From IMG/VR virus record IMGVR_UViG_3300005534_000015, positions 1 through 63,133 of that record: a stretch of DNA of 63,133 nt. One strand, given 5' to 3'. The notes below the pieces were generated by a model that did not search any database, was not told where the DNA came from, and saw only the letters and a program-made list of their open reading frames with translations. Position 1 is the stretch's first letter, and each line of letters opens with the position of its first letter. Position numbers and translations under genes: made by a program. Below, one piece after another: positions 23,202 to 30,844 of this stretch. The stretch comes from a virus.

Positions 23202-23231
23202 TCGCAGGGACTCTGAATCCCTGCGATTTTT
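23202..23231 (+). terminator. Intrinsic terminator before the kinase-capsid operon
   Basis: A perfect 9-bp stem (23202-23210 with 23218-23226), seven-base loop and five T's form a classic Rho-independent terminator after the amidase unit. Confidence 0.8.
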
Positions 23232-23255
23232 ATTGCCTTTTACGGGAGCGAATCA

Positions 23256-23834
23256 ATGGGTGCGGCGTTGGAGTGGAGCTTAAACCTCGTGAAGCCCGAT
23301 GCCGTCCGGCGCGGGCTGGTGGGCCGTATCATCTCCCGTTTTGAGGACAAAGGCTTGCGCTTGGTCGGGATGAAACTGGTCTGGCCGTCCCGCGCGATGA
23401 TCGAAGCGAGCTATACCGATAACGCCGAGGAAGAGTGGTTCCCGGCGCTGCTCGATTATATGACGAGCGGCCCGGTGGTCGCGATGGTGTGGGAAGGCCC
23501 GAATGCGAACGCGGCGGCGCGCCAAATCATCGGGAAGAAAGACCCGATGAAATCGGACGCGGGCTCTATCCGGGCCGATTACAACATCGAAATGGTCAAA
23601 ACGGTCGTTCACGGGTCGCGCACGCCGGAGGAAGCGGAAGCCGAAATCGGCATCTGGTTCTTCGGGCAGGGGCCAAAACCGATCTGGGACTGCATCCTGG
23701 GCACCGAAGCGGACAATCCGGATACCGGGGGTGACGGCGCGGACGACGACACCGAGACAAGTAACTCAAAGGCGCCCGTTATGCCGGGGAAGGCGATCCA
23801 CGCGATTGACCCCGGTAAGGAAGCGGGAAGCTGA
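23256..23834 (+). CDS. ndk: Nucleoside diphosphate kinase
   Basis: Residues 5-135 align by eye with NDK throughout: L-V-K-P-D-A-V-R-R-G-L-V-G-R-I-I (Lys13), G-S-I-R-A-D-Y with the phosphate-binding Arg106, and the active-site V-V-H-G-S with His119, followed by E-E-A-E-A-E-I. Two usually invariant positions differ: the Asn two before V-V-H is Thr, and the Asp after H-G-S is Arg. A 50-residue acidic tail follows the domain. The enzyme passes gamma-phosphate between NTPs and NDPs to supply dNTPs. Its stop shares bases with the capsid polyprotein start (TGATG), so it is made with head proteins. Confidence 0.85.
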   Translation: MGAALEWSLNLVKPDAVRRGLVGRIISRFEDKGLRLVGMKLVWPSRAMIEASYTDNAEEEWFPALLDYMTSGPVVAMVWEGPNANAAARQIIGKKDPMKSDAGSIRADYNIEMVKTVVHGSRTPEEAEAEIGIWFFGQGPKPIWDCILGTEADNPDTGGDGADDDTETSNSKAPVMPGKAIHAIDPGKEAGS

Positions 23835-26800
23835 TGCCGTACGCCAGCGTGAAGCAGCTTCCGGCCGCGGTAAAACGCCTTCCGGGGCACGCAAAGCGCA
23901 TCTTCCGCGCCGCCTTCAACTCGGCCTATAAGCAGCATTCGGGTGACGAAACGACGGCGTTCAAGATCGGGTGGTCCGCTGTAAAGAAGCAGTACCGCAA
24001 GCAGGGAGACCGCTGGGTGGCCCGGCAGCAGGACGCGCAAGGAGACAACGAGATGAAGCGGCTCTGGGCCGATTTGAGCACCGTTTACAAGAGTTACCTG
24101 GACCAGGCGCCGATGGGCGACCTGACCAACGTCAAGGACGCGCTGGAGCTGATCGAAGGGCTGAACCAGGCGGCGGAGCCGGAGATGGTGGCCCTGCGGC
24201 AGCTCGAAGAGACCTGTGTCCCCGCCATCGGCTTCGATCTGGAGCAGGACTATAACTACAACCGGTATAAGGAGAGCGGCCTCAACAACAGCGAGACGCA
24301 TCACAACTCCTACCCCGGCAGCCTGCAGCATCAGATTCGCTGTGTCTGTCTGGCCGCGCACGCGGACGAAGAGGTTTCCGAGTACCTGGGTGATTACGGG
24401 TTCATTCTCGCCGTTTATCCCAATTACATTATCACCTGCGCCGCCGACGATTACGAGGCTCAATCGGCCGACTACTGGCAAGTCGACTACACCTTCAACA
24501 AGAACACGTTCGCCGTCACGTTCGGTGACGCGAAGCAGGTCGATGTCGGTGTGGTCGTGGTCCCTAAAGGAACGATGCCGCAGGAAACTCCGGAGAAGGA
24601 AGCGGCGGAGAACGGGGACGGCGCGGATGACGACATGCAGGATCAGGACGCCGGCCAGAATTTCAAGACCGAGGGCGGCCAGAAGTTTTCAAAAGGCGCT
24701 TACCTGATCGTGCCGGACGCTGAGAAGCCTTCTACCTGGAAAATCCGTATCGAGGAGACGCCCGGCAAAGTCACCGTGCCGCAGTTGGGCCGCGCCTACG
24801 CGGCCCTCACCAAAGGGTTCCGCGGCAACAAGGTGCAGGCGTCCTCGGGCGACAAGAGCGCGGCCCTGGCGGCGCTGAAGGCCAAATACAAGGCGATGGG
24901 CGCCGATTGGCCCGGCAGCGAGAAGCAGGAAGCCGACGACACGCCCGATTGGGTGCTGCAGGGGCTGGACCCGCCGGGCGGCGACGAGACACTCGTCCAA
25001 TCGCAAACCTGCCTGCTGCAGGTGAAAGAGCTGGACGAGGAGTCTGGCATCCTGAAGGTCTCGGGGATCGCGACCACCGGCAACGTCGTCAACGCGAAGA
25101 ACCAGGTTTACCCGACGCAGGTGTGGCAGGACAACATGCCGCGGCTGACCCGGATGATCGAGCAGGGCAAACTGGTCGGCGAGATCCAGCACCCGGCGGA
25201 TGGGAAGCCGACGCTGGACCGGACGGTGATGAAGTATACGAAGCTCGAACTCGCGGGCGACGAACTCAAATTTGAGGCAGATATTCTTCCGACCGACCCC
25301 CACGGGAAGAATTTGCAGGTCCTCATTCAGAATGGCGTTTCGGTCGATATTTCCAGCCGGGGAGCCGGGAGTATGAAGGTGGGCGACTGGAACGGAACGC
25401 CAGGGGTCAGCATCGTGCAGCGGGGTTTCCGCAACGATGCGTTCGACGCAGTGATCTCTGGCGCAAGTCCGGGGTCAACCATTACCGGCTGGCAATTGCA
25501 GTCAGCGGACAATCAAACACCGGAGGATACGGAGGAAGAGATGGAACTGAAGGAAGTTGTTGAAAAGCTCGCAGCTTCGGTGGCGGCGCTGGCTGCGGGT
25601 CAGGAGAAGATCACCGCTGATTTGAAACAGGCGAAGGACACCGAGATCACGAAGGTCGAGGCCGTGAAGCCGGAAGAGAAGCCGGTGGAGCAGGGTCTGA
25701 CGACCGTGCATCCGGAGATCGAGCGGGCCTCGCAGATGGCGGCTCTGATGGAGCAGTCGCTCGTGCGCGGCCGGGTCGAGAGCATGGTCGAAGAGACCAA
25801 AGCTAAGGGTGAGTGGGCACCGGCGTTCATCAACGCCTACCGCAAGCAGTTGACCAATGCCAACTGCAAGACGCTCGCCGAGCTGGAGCAGACGAACGAG
25901 CGGGTGACGAAGCTGATCGCCGACATGGTGCAGGACGCGCCGAAGTTCCCCGGCAAGGGCTTCAGCGTGCAGAAGGACGTGGGCGAGCGGGGGCTGCAGA
26001 CGCCGCGCGAGGTGATCGAGGCGCTGGTCGCCGACCTCCCCGACGATCTGCCGGGAATGGACTCGGGGATGAAGCACTTCATCCAGCAGGACGAGAACGG
26101 TGAGCCCGTCGTCCCGAACCACCTGATGACCCCGCGCCGGCAGATGCGGAAGGTCCTGACGAACATGGCGAAGTTCCGCACCGCCGGTTTCGACGGCCCG
26201 GCGGCCATTCAAGGTCTGATGCTGCTGTCGCAGGGTCACGATCCGAGTTTTGTCGCGGAGCAGTTCCTGGACCAGTCCATTCCCTCGGGCGTGACGGCGG
26301 TCGGCAACTCGGGCGCCCCGTCTTCCGCGATCTTCATCTTCCCGCTGGTGCGGCGCGTCTATCCGCAGTTGATTGCGACCGAAGTGGCTTCGGTGCAGCC
26401 GATGGACCGGCCCGATGGGAAGATTTTCTACCTGGACGCGTATCGCCAGTCGCCGGGCACTGACTCGGTGGACATGGGTGGCAATACGGTCTCGGGCGAG
26501 ATGCGGATCGACCGGTCGGACTCGTTCTCCTCGTCCTACGCCAATAACCCCGGCGAGTTGAACACGGCGCAGCTCATCCAGCTTCGCCTGTCGAACATTT
26601 CGGTCACGGCAGACAACAAGAAGCTTTACGCCTCGTGGAGCATTGAAGAGCTGCAGGACCTCCGGGCTTACCACGGTCTCGACGCGAGCCTGGAGCTGGT
26701 CGGGTCGCTCGCCCGCGAGATCGCGCTGGAGTGGAACCAGATCGTGCTGCAGGAGATGCTGAACGGCGCGACGGCCGGTAACGAGAACTTCGGCACGACC

Positions 26801-27295
26801 GCTCCTTCGGGCTATACGCAGAAGGAGTGGGACGAGTATATTTCTCGCTACCTGGACAAGGCATCGAACGACATCTTCAAGAAGCGTAACGGCGATATGA
26901 CCCACGTGATCGCTGGCCCGGACGCGTGGCTGAAGCTGTCGGCGACGTTCCGCACGGGCACGGACCCGCGCAGCGGCCCGAACCCGGAGCAGTTCGCGGG
27001 CCTGACCCTGACCCCGTTCATGATGGGGACCGCGCCGGGGGTCAAGACGTATAAGACCTCGTTCTGGGCGGGGACGAACACGAACAAGATTCTGGTGCTG
27101 CGGCGCGGGCAGGACTGGTCGGATACGCCGTACGTTTGGGCACCGTATCTCGACTACGTTTCGCCCGTGCTGACGCTGCCGGATACTTTCAACCAGAAAC
27201 AAGGAATTATGTCACGTGTAGCACATCAGGTCGTCGTTGGCGACGCCATGGCTACTGTTTCTATCAACAGCGGTCAGACCGGAGTTACCCTCTAA
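23834..27295 (+). CDS. ChaB-prohead protease-scaffold-major capsid fusion
   Basis: One uninterrupted 1153-residue frame. Residues 1-62 form a ChaB domain (L-P-A-A-V-K-R-L-P ... A-F-K-I-G-W-S-A-V). About 115-250 is an unrecognised Tyr-rich domain, and about 280-360 a small phage domain of DUF6582 type. About 390-555 is a T4 gp21-like prohead protease with G-E-I-Q-H-P (His453) and V-D-I-S-S-R-G (Ser507/508). About 560-690 is a Lys/Glu-rich helical scaffold segment. About 700-1153 is a major capsid protein (P-R-R-Q-M-R-K-V-L ... Y-P-Q-L-I-A). Cleavage by its own protease would release the coat protein. A terminator follows. Confidence 0.8.
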   Translation: MPYASVKQLPAAVKRLPGHAKRIFRAAFNSAYKQHSGDETTAFKIGWSAVKKQYRKQGDRWVARQQDAQGDNEMKRLWADLSTVYKSYLDQAPMGDLTNVKDALELIEGLNQAAEPEMVALRQLEETCVPAIGFDLEQDYNYNRYKESGLNNSETHHNSYPGSLQHQIRCVCLAAHADEEVSEYLGDYGFILAVYPNYIITCAADDYEAQSADYWQVDYTFNKNTFAVTFGDAKQVDVGVVVVPKGTMPQETPEKEAAENGDGADDDMQDQDAGQNFKTEGGQKFSKGAYLIVPDAEKPSTWKIRIEETPGKVTVPQLGRAYAALTKGFRGNKVQASSGDKSAALAALKAKYKAMGADWPGSEKQEADDTPDWVLQGLDPPGGDETLVQSQTCLLQVKELDEESGILKVSGIATTGNVVNAKNQVYPTQVWQDNMPRLTRMIEQGKLVGEIQHPADGKPTLDRTVMKYTKLELAGDELKFEADILPTDPHGKNLQVLIQNGVSVDISSRGAGSMKVGDWNGTPGVSIVQRGFRNDAFDAVISGASPGSTITGWQLQSADNQTPEDTEEEMELKEVVEKLAASVAALAAGQEKITADLKQAKDTEITKVEAVKPEEKPVEQGLTTVHPEIERASQMAALMEQSLVRGRVESMVEETKAKGEWAPAFINAYRKQLTNANCKTLAELEQTNERVTKLIADMVQDAPKFPGKGFSVQKDVGERGLQTPREVIEALVADLPDDLPGMDSGMKHFIQQDENGEPVVPNHLMTPRRQMRKVLTNMAKFRTAGFDGPAAIQGLMLLSQGHDPSFVAEQFLDQSIPSGVTAVGNSGAPSSAIFIFPLVRRVYPQLIATEVASVQPMDRPDGKIFYLDAYRQSPGTDSVDMGGNTVSGEMRIDRSDSFSSSYANNPGELNTAQLIQLRLSNISVTADNKKLYASWSIEELQDLRAYHGLDASLELVGSLAREIALEWNQIVLQEMLNGATAGNENFGTTAPSGYTQKEWDEYISRYLDKASNDIFKKRNGDMTHVIAGPDAWLKLSATFRTGTDPRSGPNPEQFAGLTLTPFMMGTAPGVKTYKTSFWAGTNTNKILVLRRGQDWSDTPYVWAPYLDYVSPVLTLPDTFNQKQGIMSRVAHQVVVGDAMATVSINSGQTGVTL
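25541..27295 (+). CDS. Possible nested scaffold-capsid product from internal start
   Basis: Inside the polyprotein, GGAGGAAGAG at 25531-25540 immediately precedes an in-frame ATG at 25541 (residue 570), exactly at the start of the scaffold-like helical region. Translation here would give a 584-residue scaffold-plus-capsid protein free of the protease, at higher level than the full-length product. Nested scaffold starts are known in lambda-type heads (C/Nu3). This is inference from one ribosome-binding site and domain boundary. Confidence 0.5.
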   Translation: MELKEVVEKLAASVAALAAGQEKITADLKQAKDTEITKVEAVKPEEKPVEQGLTTVHPEIERASQMAALMEQSLVRGRVESMVEETKAKGEWAPAFINAYRKQLTNANCKTLAELEQTNERVTKLIADMVQDAPKFPGKGFSVQKDVGERGLQTPREVIEALVADLPDDLPGMDSGMKHFIQQDENGEPVVPNHLMTPRRQMRKVLTNMAKFRTAGFDGPAAIQGLMLLSQGHDPSFVAEQFLDQSIPSGVTAVGNSGAPSSAIFIFPLVRRVYPQLIATEVASVQPMDRPDGKIFYLDAYRQSPGTDSVDMGGNTVSGEMRIDRSDSFSSSYANNPGELNTAQLIQLRLSNISVTADNKKLYASWSIEELQDLRAYHGLDASLELVGSLAREIALEWNQIVLQEMLNGATAGNENFGTTAPSGYTQKEWDEYISRYLDKASNDIFKKRNGDMTHVIAGPDAWLKLSATFRTGTDPRSGPNPEQFAGLTLTPFMMGTAPGVKTYKTSFWAGTNTNKILVLRRGQDWSDTPYVWAPYLDYVSPVLTLPDTFNQKQGIMSRVAHQVVVGDAMATVSINSGQTGVTL

Positions 27296-27302
27296 GTTCC
27301 CT

Positions 27303-27340
27303 CTCCAGGGCTGGAGATTTCTCCAGCCCTGGAGATTTTT
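27303..27340 (+). terminator. Strong intrinsic terminator after the capsid gene
   Basis: A perfect 14-bp stem (27303-27316 with 27321-27334), four-base loop ATTT and ATTTTT tail. It begins eight bases after the capsid stop and will end or limit transcription into downstream genes. Confidence 0.85.
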
Positions 27341-27348
27341 GAAAGAGC

Positions 27349-27564
27349 ATGATGCCGAAGTTCGCCTGGGTGAAAAACGAGAGTAAGTGCCCGCAGCATT
27401 GGGGTCCGTATGGCGTTGAACCCGGCGCCGTTGGGCTTATCCCAGCGGAAGCCGTGACGGGGCGGCTGCCGGCTGGCGTACAGGTGGTTTCCAATAACCC
27501 GGACCTGTGGCTGTTCAAGCAGACGGAGCATCAGCCGTTCAATCCGCGATACACCAAACGCTGA
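27349..27564 (+). CDS. Hypothetical 71-residue protein
   Basis: Product starts M-M-P-K-F-A-W-V-K-N and is Pro/Val/Gly-rich with several Trp. It follows the capsid terminator by a few bases and its end overlaps the convergent gene at 27539 by 26 bases. Possibly a small head or connector protein; no match. Confidence 0.55.
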   Translation: MMPKFAWVKNESKCPQHWGPYGVEPGAVGLIPAEAVTGRLPAGVQVVSNNPDLWLFKQTEHQPFNPRYTKR

Positions 27565-28036
27565 GCTTCAGCCTTTCCTGAACCCGTTCCATCACAATCG
27601 GAAGGTGCTTGCGCGGGAAGCGGATTGAGACGCTGAACACGATACTCGCTGGACCGGGACGCGTAATGGCAACGGAATCACCGTCGTCATCGCTGTCCAT
27701 GTCTAAATCATCATGCGGGTGAATGCTGTAGATCCAATCCGATTTCAGGAGGCGGTCTTCTTCTTTCCGGTTGAATGGACGCCAGCAGCGGACGACGTGT
27801 TGATAAAAACTGTCATGGTCATCTTCGTACGGATTGGCGACGATATTGAGAAAGTTCTCGGCGTCCATAGCAGACAGAAACTCTATCCAGATGAACCCTT
27901 TCGGGACGTTGTTCTCGCATGAGTTGCAAGTGCCAATGTCGAGTTTCCAGAGAGACAGGATCAGGTCGGCGATTCCTTTATCGACGTCGGCGGCGTTGTC
28001 GCCGAATTCAATGTAACGGGTCTTGTGGGTGGTCAT
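27539..28036 (-). CDS. Hypothetical 165-residue protein, antisense island
   Basis: The product contains V-D-K-G-I-A-D-L-I-L-S-L-W-K-L-D-I-G-T-C-N-S-C-E followed by I-W-I-E-F, a pattern I recall from a small uncharacterised bacterial and phage family. The C-terminal half has an acidic loop (D-D-D-G-D) and beta strands. It runs against the head genes and overlaps the end of the endonuclease gene upstream of it by four bases, so it may travel with that mobile gene. Confidence 0.6.
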   Translation of the reverse strand: MTTHKTRYIEFGDNAADVDKGIADLILSLWKLDIGTCNSCENNVPKGFIWIEFLSAMDAENFLNIVANPYEDDHDSFYQHVVRCWRPFNRKEEDRLLKSDWIYSIHPHDDLDMDSDDDGDSVAITRPGPASIVFSVSIRFPRKHLPIVMERVQERLKLSVWCIAD

Positions 28037-28821
28037 TTGCTTACTCCTTTGTAGCCTTTGATGTCGCGTAGATCATCAACGCTGGTGTTTGGAAACGCTT
28101 TGGCATTGTGATTTAAGACGATTTTGCAGAGCGCGACGAACTGTCGGGGAGACATCGTATATTTCATCATGTTGACCAGTTGGCAACAGAGCACGACGTT
28201 TCCTTTCAGATAGCTTGTCGAGTGGTCAATTCGGTCCAGGCTGATTGAGAAGTGGCCCCGAGTCGTTGTCATAGGAAGTCCGGTGTAGTAACAAAGTCCT
28301 TTTTGTTTTTCTAGTAGTGACACTAAAAACTCGATGTCGAGGTCGTTATGAAGCATTGGGTTCTTCTTCGAGAATCTCGTGTTCCTCGACCTGTGGAGAA
28401 GCATCATCAGGTAGGCTCTTGGATTCGTAGTAATTCGCTCTTCTGCCGCCTTGTACCAGCAGATGGAGCATGTTGGTTTCCACTCTCTACTCATCGGATC
28501 AACCTGATAGATAAATTCTTCTGGTGGTAAAAGCTCGTCGCAGCCGTTACAGTGAAAGGTACCGCTTCCTGTATCTGGGCACGTTTTATAGTTGTGCCCC
28601 AGACCACCGCAGATTCTGCAGGCGTGTGCTTTTTCAGGGAAACACACGTAGCAAAGTGTAAACGTATTTGGTTGATACCTTTCGAAGCAACTATCATGCA
28701 TCTCGTAGTCGCATCCAGTGCATACATGCATGTTGTCGGGGTCTACCGGACATTTAGTTTTATTGTGACCCAACTTGCCGCAGTATCCGCAGCGTCCGAG
28801 TGATCCTTTAGGGCGTCCCAT
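28033..28821 (-). CDS. HNH endonuclease with CCHC zinc knuckles (copy 1)
   Basis: The 262-residue product has two C-x2-C-x4-H-x4-C zinc knuckles: C-G-Y-C-G-K-L-G-H at residues 11-24 and C-R-I-C-G-G-L-G-H at 68-81, plus further C-x-x-C zinc pairs. The C-terminal HNH domain (about 165-235) has L-C-Y-Y-T-G-L-P-M, S-L-D-R-I-D and N-V-V-L-C-C. Zinc knuckles of this type bind single-stranded nucleic acid in retroviral and cellular proteins and are rare in phage endonucleases. A paralogue lies at 29669-30379; both are antisense to the head operon and AT-rich. Confidence 0.8.
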   Translation of the reverse strand: MGRPKGSLGRCGYCGKLGHNKTKCPVDPDNMHVCTGCDYEMHDSCFERYQPNTFTLCYVCFPEKAHACRICGGLGHNYKTCPDTGSGTFHCNGCDELLPPEEFIYQVDPMSREWKPTCSICWYKAAEERITTNPRAYLMMLLHRSRNTRFSKKNPMLHNDLDIEFLVSLLEKQKGLCYYTGLPMTTTRGHFSISLDRIDHSTSYLKGNVVLCCQLVNMMKYTMSPRQFVALCKIVLNHNAKAFPNTSVDDLRDIKGYKGVSK

Positions 28822-28888
28822 ATTTTCTCCTTTTGTCAGGTGGACTGCTTGTGACGATGCAATATACGTGCCAATTCAGGATACCGAG

Positions 28889-29656
28889 ATGACTAACGAC
28901 AATATTCTCGACGCGGTGAGGGGAAGAGGTTATCCAGCCGATCCAGATTTAACTGACGACGAGATTATTGAATCTATCAATGGTGTCCAGCGCGACTTGA
29001 TGTATCACTACCCGATACAAAAGTCGGGAATGTTTACTATCTATGCGAATCAAAGTGTGTATGATTTGTTTAATCCGGTGCAGAACCTATCTGTTTCGCA
29101 AGGGGTGTTTCCAGGAGGGGTATCTGTTCTAGAATTAATATGGAGTCCTGCGGGCACCACTCAGGGGCTTTCTGTATTTGGGATAGCTCCTTTTCTTCAA
29201 GGACTCACGATTCTCCCAGGCGAAATAAGTGTCTACTCGTTCAACACTCCCTCAGACTGGTGGCAGTGGGATGCCAACTGGGACTCGTTTGTCAACCGTT
29301 TTGGAGCACAGCCGTTTCAGCACGTTCAGAACATTCCCGGCTCGCCTATCCGCGTCTACCCGGCGCCCACCGATACGCAGATGGCCTTCGCTCGCTACAA
29401 GGCTTATCGCGATCCGACGACCTTTCAAACGAGCGCCGAGGACGAGTCCAGTTTCCTGATGCTGGTGGAAGCCCACTGCTGTTGGACCGTGGCCCGCAAG
29501 CTGAAGATGGTGGCGGGTGCCCGTCTCGGTCGCCTGACCGCTTCCGAGAAGCCGGCCCTTTACTGGCAGATGGAAGGGGACCGGATGTACGCACTCGGGA
29601 TGAAAACCTTCTATGACCACTACTTTGAGATAGGGAGTGCAGTACAGAGAAGTTGA
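28889..29656 (+). CDS. Head-completion/connector-like protein
   Basis: Start at 28889 (ATACCGAG upstream) chosen over the longer frame, which runs antisense through the endonuclease gene. The 255-residue product begins with a helical D-A-V-R-G-R-G-Y-P ... D-D-E-I-I-E-S-I-N-G segment typical of small phage adaptors, then beta-rich sequence with many aromatics and a C-terminal helical part. It lies between two antisense endonuclease genes, the usual place for neck proteins after the capsid gene. Assignment rests mainly on gene order. Confidence 0.6.
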   Translation: MTNDNILDAVRGRGYPADPDLTDDEIIESINGVQRDLMYHYPIQKSGMFTIYANQSVYDLFNPVQNLSVSQGVFPGGVSVLELIWSPAGTTQGLSVFGIAPFLQGLTILPGEISVYSFNTPSDWWQWDANWDSFVNRFGAQPFQHVQNIPGSPIRVYPAPTDTQMAFARYKAYRDPTTFQTSAEDESSFLMLVEAHCCWTVARKLKMVAGARLGRLTASEKPALYWQMEGDRMYALGMKTFYDHYFEIGSAVQRS

Positions 29657-29668
29657 CGCACGTTTTCT

Positions 29669-30379
29669 CTATGACGCGTTGTTTTCGTGTATGATTCTGC
29701 ACAGAGTGAGGAATTGTTCGTCGTCAAGATCCTGTTTCATCTGGTTACAACGCCAACAACAGAGGACTACGTTTTCTGCAACATAGCCTTTGAGCGAATC
29801 CTTTCGGTCAATACTTATAGCCCAATCACCACAGTCGGTAGTCATTTCAATTCCTGAATAGTGACAGATCCATTGTTGGCGCTCTAGTAATTGAATGAGA
29901 AAATCAGGGTCGATGGCTGTTGGTAGATTTCGTTTGTCCATCGCCTTCTGTCCCGACTTTAGCATACGGCCAAACAACCAGTTCAAATCCTTGCGTTTTT
30001 CATCTCTGTTCCAAGTGCTGCATGTGCGACAATAACTGAGGGGATTACCGCTTTTCCTCAGCTTGTAATTCACTAATGGTAAGCGAAATCGACAGCGCGC
30101 GCACCAGTAAAGTCCGTCATCGGGCATTGGGCATGCGTTAATACGGTGTCCGACTTGACCACATCGATGGCAGCAGCGTCCGCGAAGTTCTTGGCAAACA
30201 CAGCAAATATCGCCATAACGACAGTTTCTGGGATCTTCATAGGTATAGAATCTGAATTCGGATACGCGGCGCGTTATACCACACTTTAAGCACGTTTTGT
30301 CGCGTAGAGGGCCGTTGGGGCAATTGCGTCGATAATGACCCTGTTGACCACAATCAGCACACCGAACGATACGAGGCAT
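29669..30379 (-). CDS. HNH endonuclease with CCHC zinc knuckles (copy 2)
   Basis: The 236-residue product repeats the layout of the gene at 28033-28821: knuckles C-A-D-C-G-Q-Q-G-H (7-20) and C-H-R-C-G-Q-V-G-H (70-83), extra C-x-x-C pairs, and a C-terminal HNH domain with I-C-H-Y-S-G-I-E-M, S-I-D-R-K-D and N-V-V-L-C-C-W-R-C-N. Core HNH and knuckle sequences are similar between copies but loops differ greatly, so the duplication is old or both came from related elements. It ends 13 bases after the stop of the connector gene. Confidence 0.8.
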   Translation of the reverse strand: MPRIVRCADCGQQGHYRRNCPNGPLRDKTCLKCGITRRVSEFRFYTYEDPRNCRYGDICCVCQELRGRCCHRCGQVGHRINACPMPDDGLYWCARCRFRLPLVNYKLRKSGNPLSYCRTCSTWNRDEKRKDLNWLFGRMLKSGQKAMDKRNLPTAIDPDFLIQLLERQQWICHYSGIEMTTDCGDWAISIDRKDSLKGYVAENVVLCCWRCNQMKQDLDDEQFLTLCRIIHENNAS

Positions 30380-30384
30380 TGTAA

Positions 30385-30413
30385 TTGTCTCCTTTCGAAG
30401 CTCTGTGTATCAT
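30385..30413 (+). promoter_or_regulatory. Promoter restarting the late operon
   Basis: TTGTCT and TATCAT are separated by exactly 17 bases, just after the antisense endonuclease start and 21 bases before the ATG at 30434. It would restore rightward transcription of connector and tail genes past the antisense island. Confidence 0.5.
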
Positions 30414-30433
30414 AAAGGTGCAAGAAACGTGCC

Positions 30434-30844
30434 ATGCCAAACACCATTGCGCAGCAGACAGGCTCCTATCTCGTCAACCTGGTCAACCGATTCTACTTTC
30501 AATTCGGCTGCCAGGGCTCGACGACCACTTTTGACCTGTACCGGCGGACCAACACGGGTCCGCCCGATGACCTGGGTGTTCCGTCGAACACGCTGCAGAA
30601 GCTTTACTCTGCCGTCCCGATTGCCTTCGCCGGGCTGATGGAAATTCGGGAGGGCGCGTTTGATGTCATTCCCGAGGGCCAGATTCAGTATCCGATGATC
30701 GATGCGATCACCGCCCTCATCGACGTGCAGGCGGGTGACAGCGTGATCCTGGCCATTGATGGCCGCGGCTGGGGTGTGGAGCGGGCGGAGCGGTTTGGCA
30801 CTCTCATGGTCCTGGTGCTGGACCGGGCGTCGTCGCAAATCTGA
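30434..30844 (+). CDS. Neck/connector-like structural protein
   Basis: The 136-residue product is beta-rich, with F-D-L-Y-R-R-T-N and a closing G-T-L-M-V-L-V-L-D. It overlaps the next start by one base and lies in the set of four genes between capsid and tail tube, where head-tail connectors are found. No sequence family is recognised with confidence. Confidence 0.55.
   Translation: MPNTIAQQTGSYLVNLVNRFYFQFGCQGSTTTFDLYRRTNTGPPDDLGVPSNTLQKLYSAVPIAFAGLMEIREGAFDVIPEGQIQYPMIDAITALIDVQAGDSVILAIDGRGWGVERAERFGTLMVLVLDRASSQI

Noticed and set aside
25502-27202. 566-codon open frame on the minus strand opposite the capsid region
   Set aside because: It mirrors the codon pattern of the capsid polyprotein, has no ribosome-binding site and an Arg/His/Gly-rich low-quality product; antisense shadow of a GC-rich gene.
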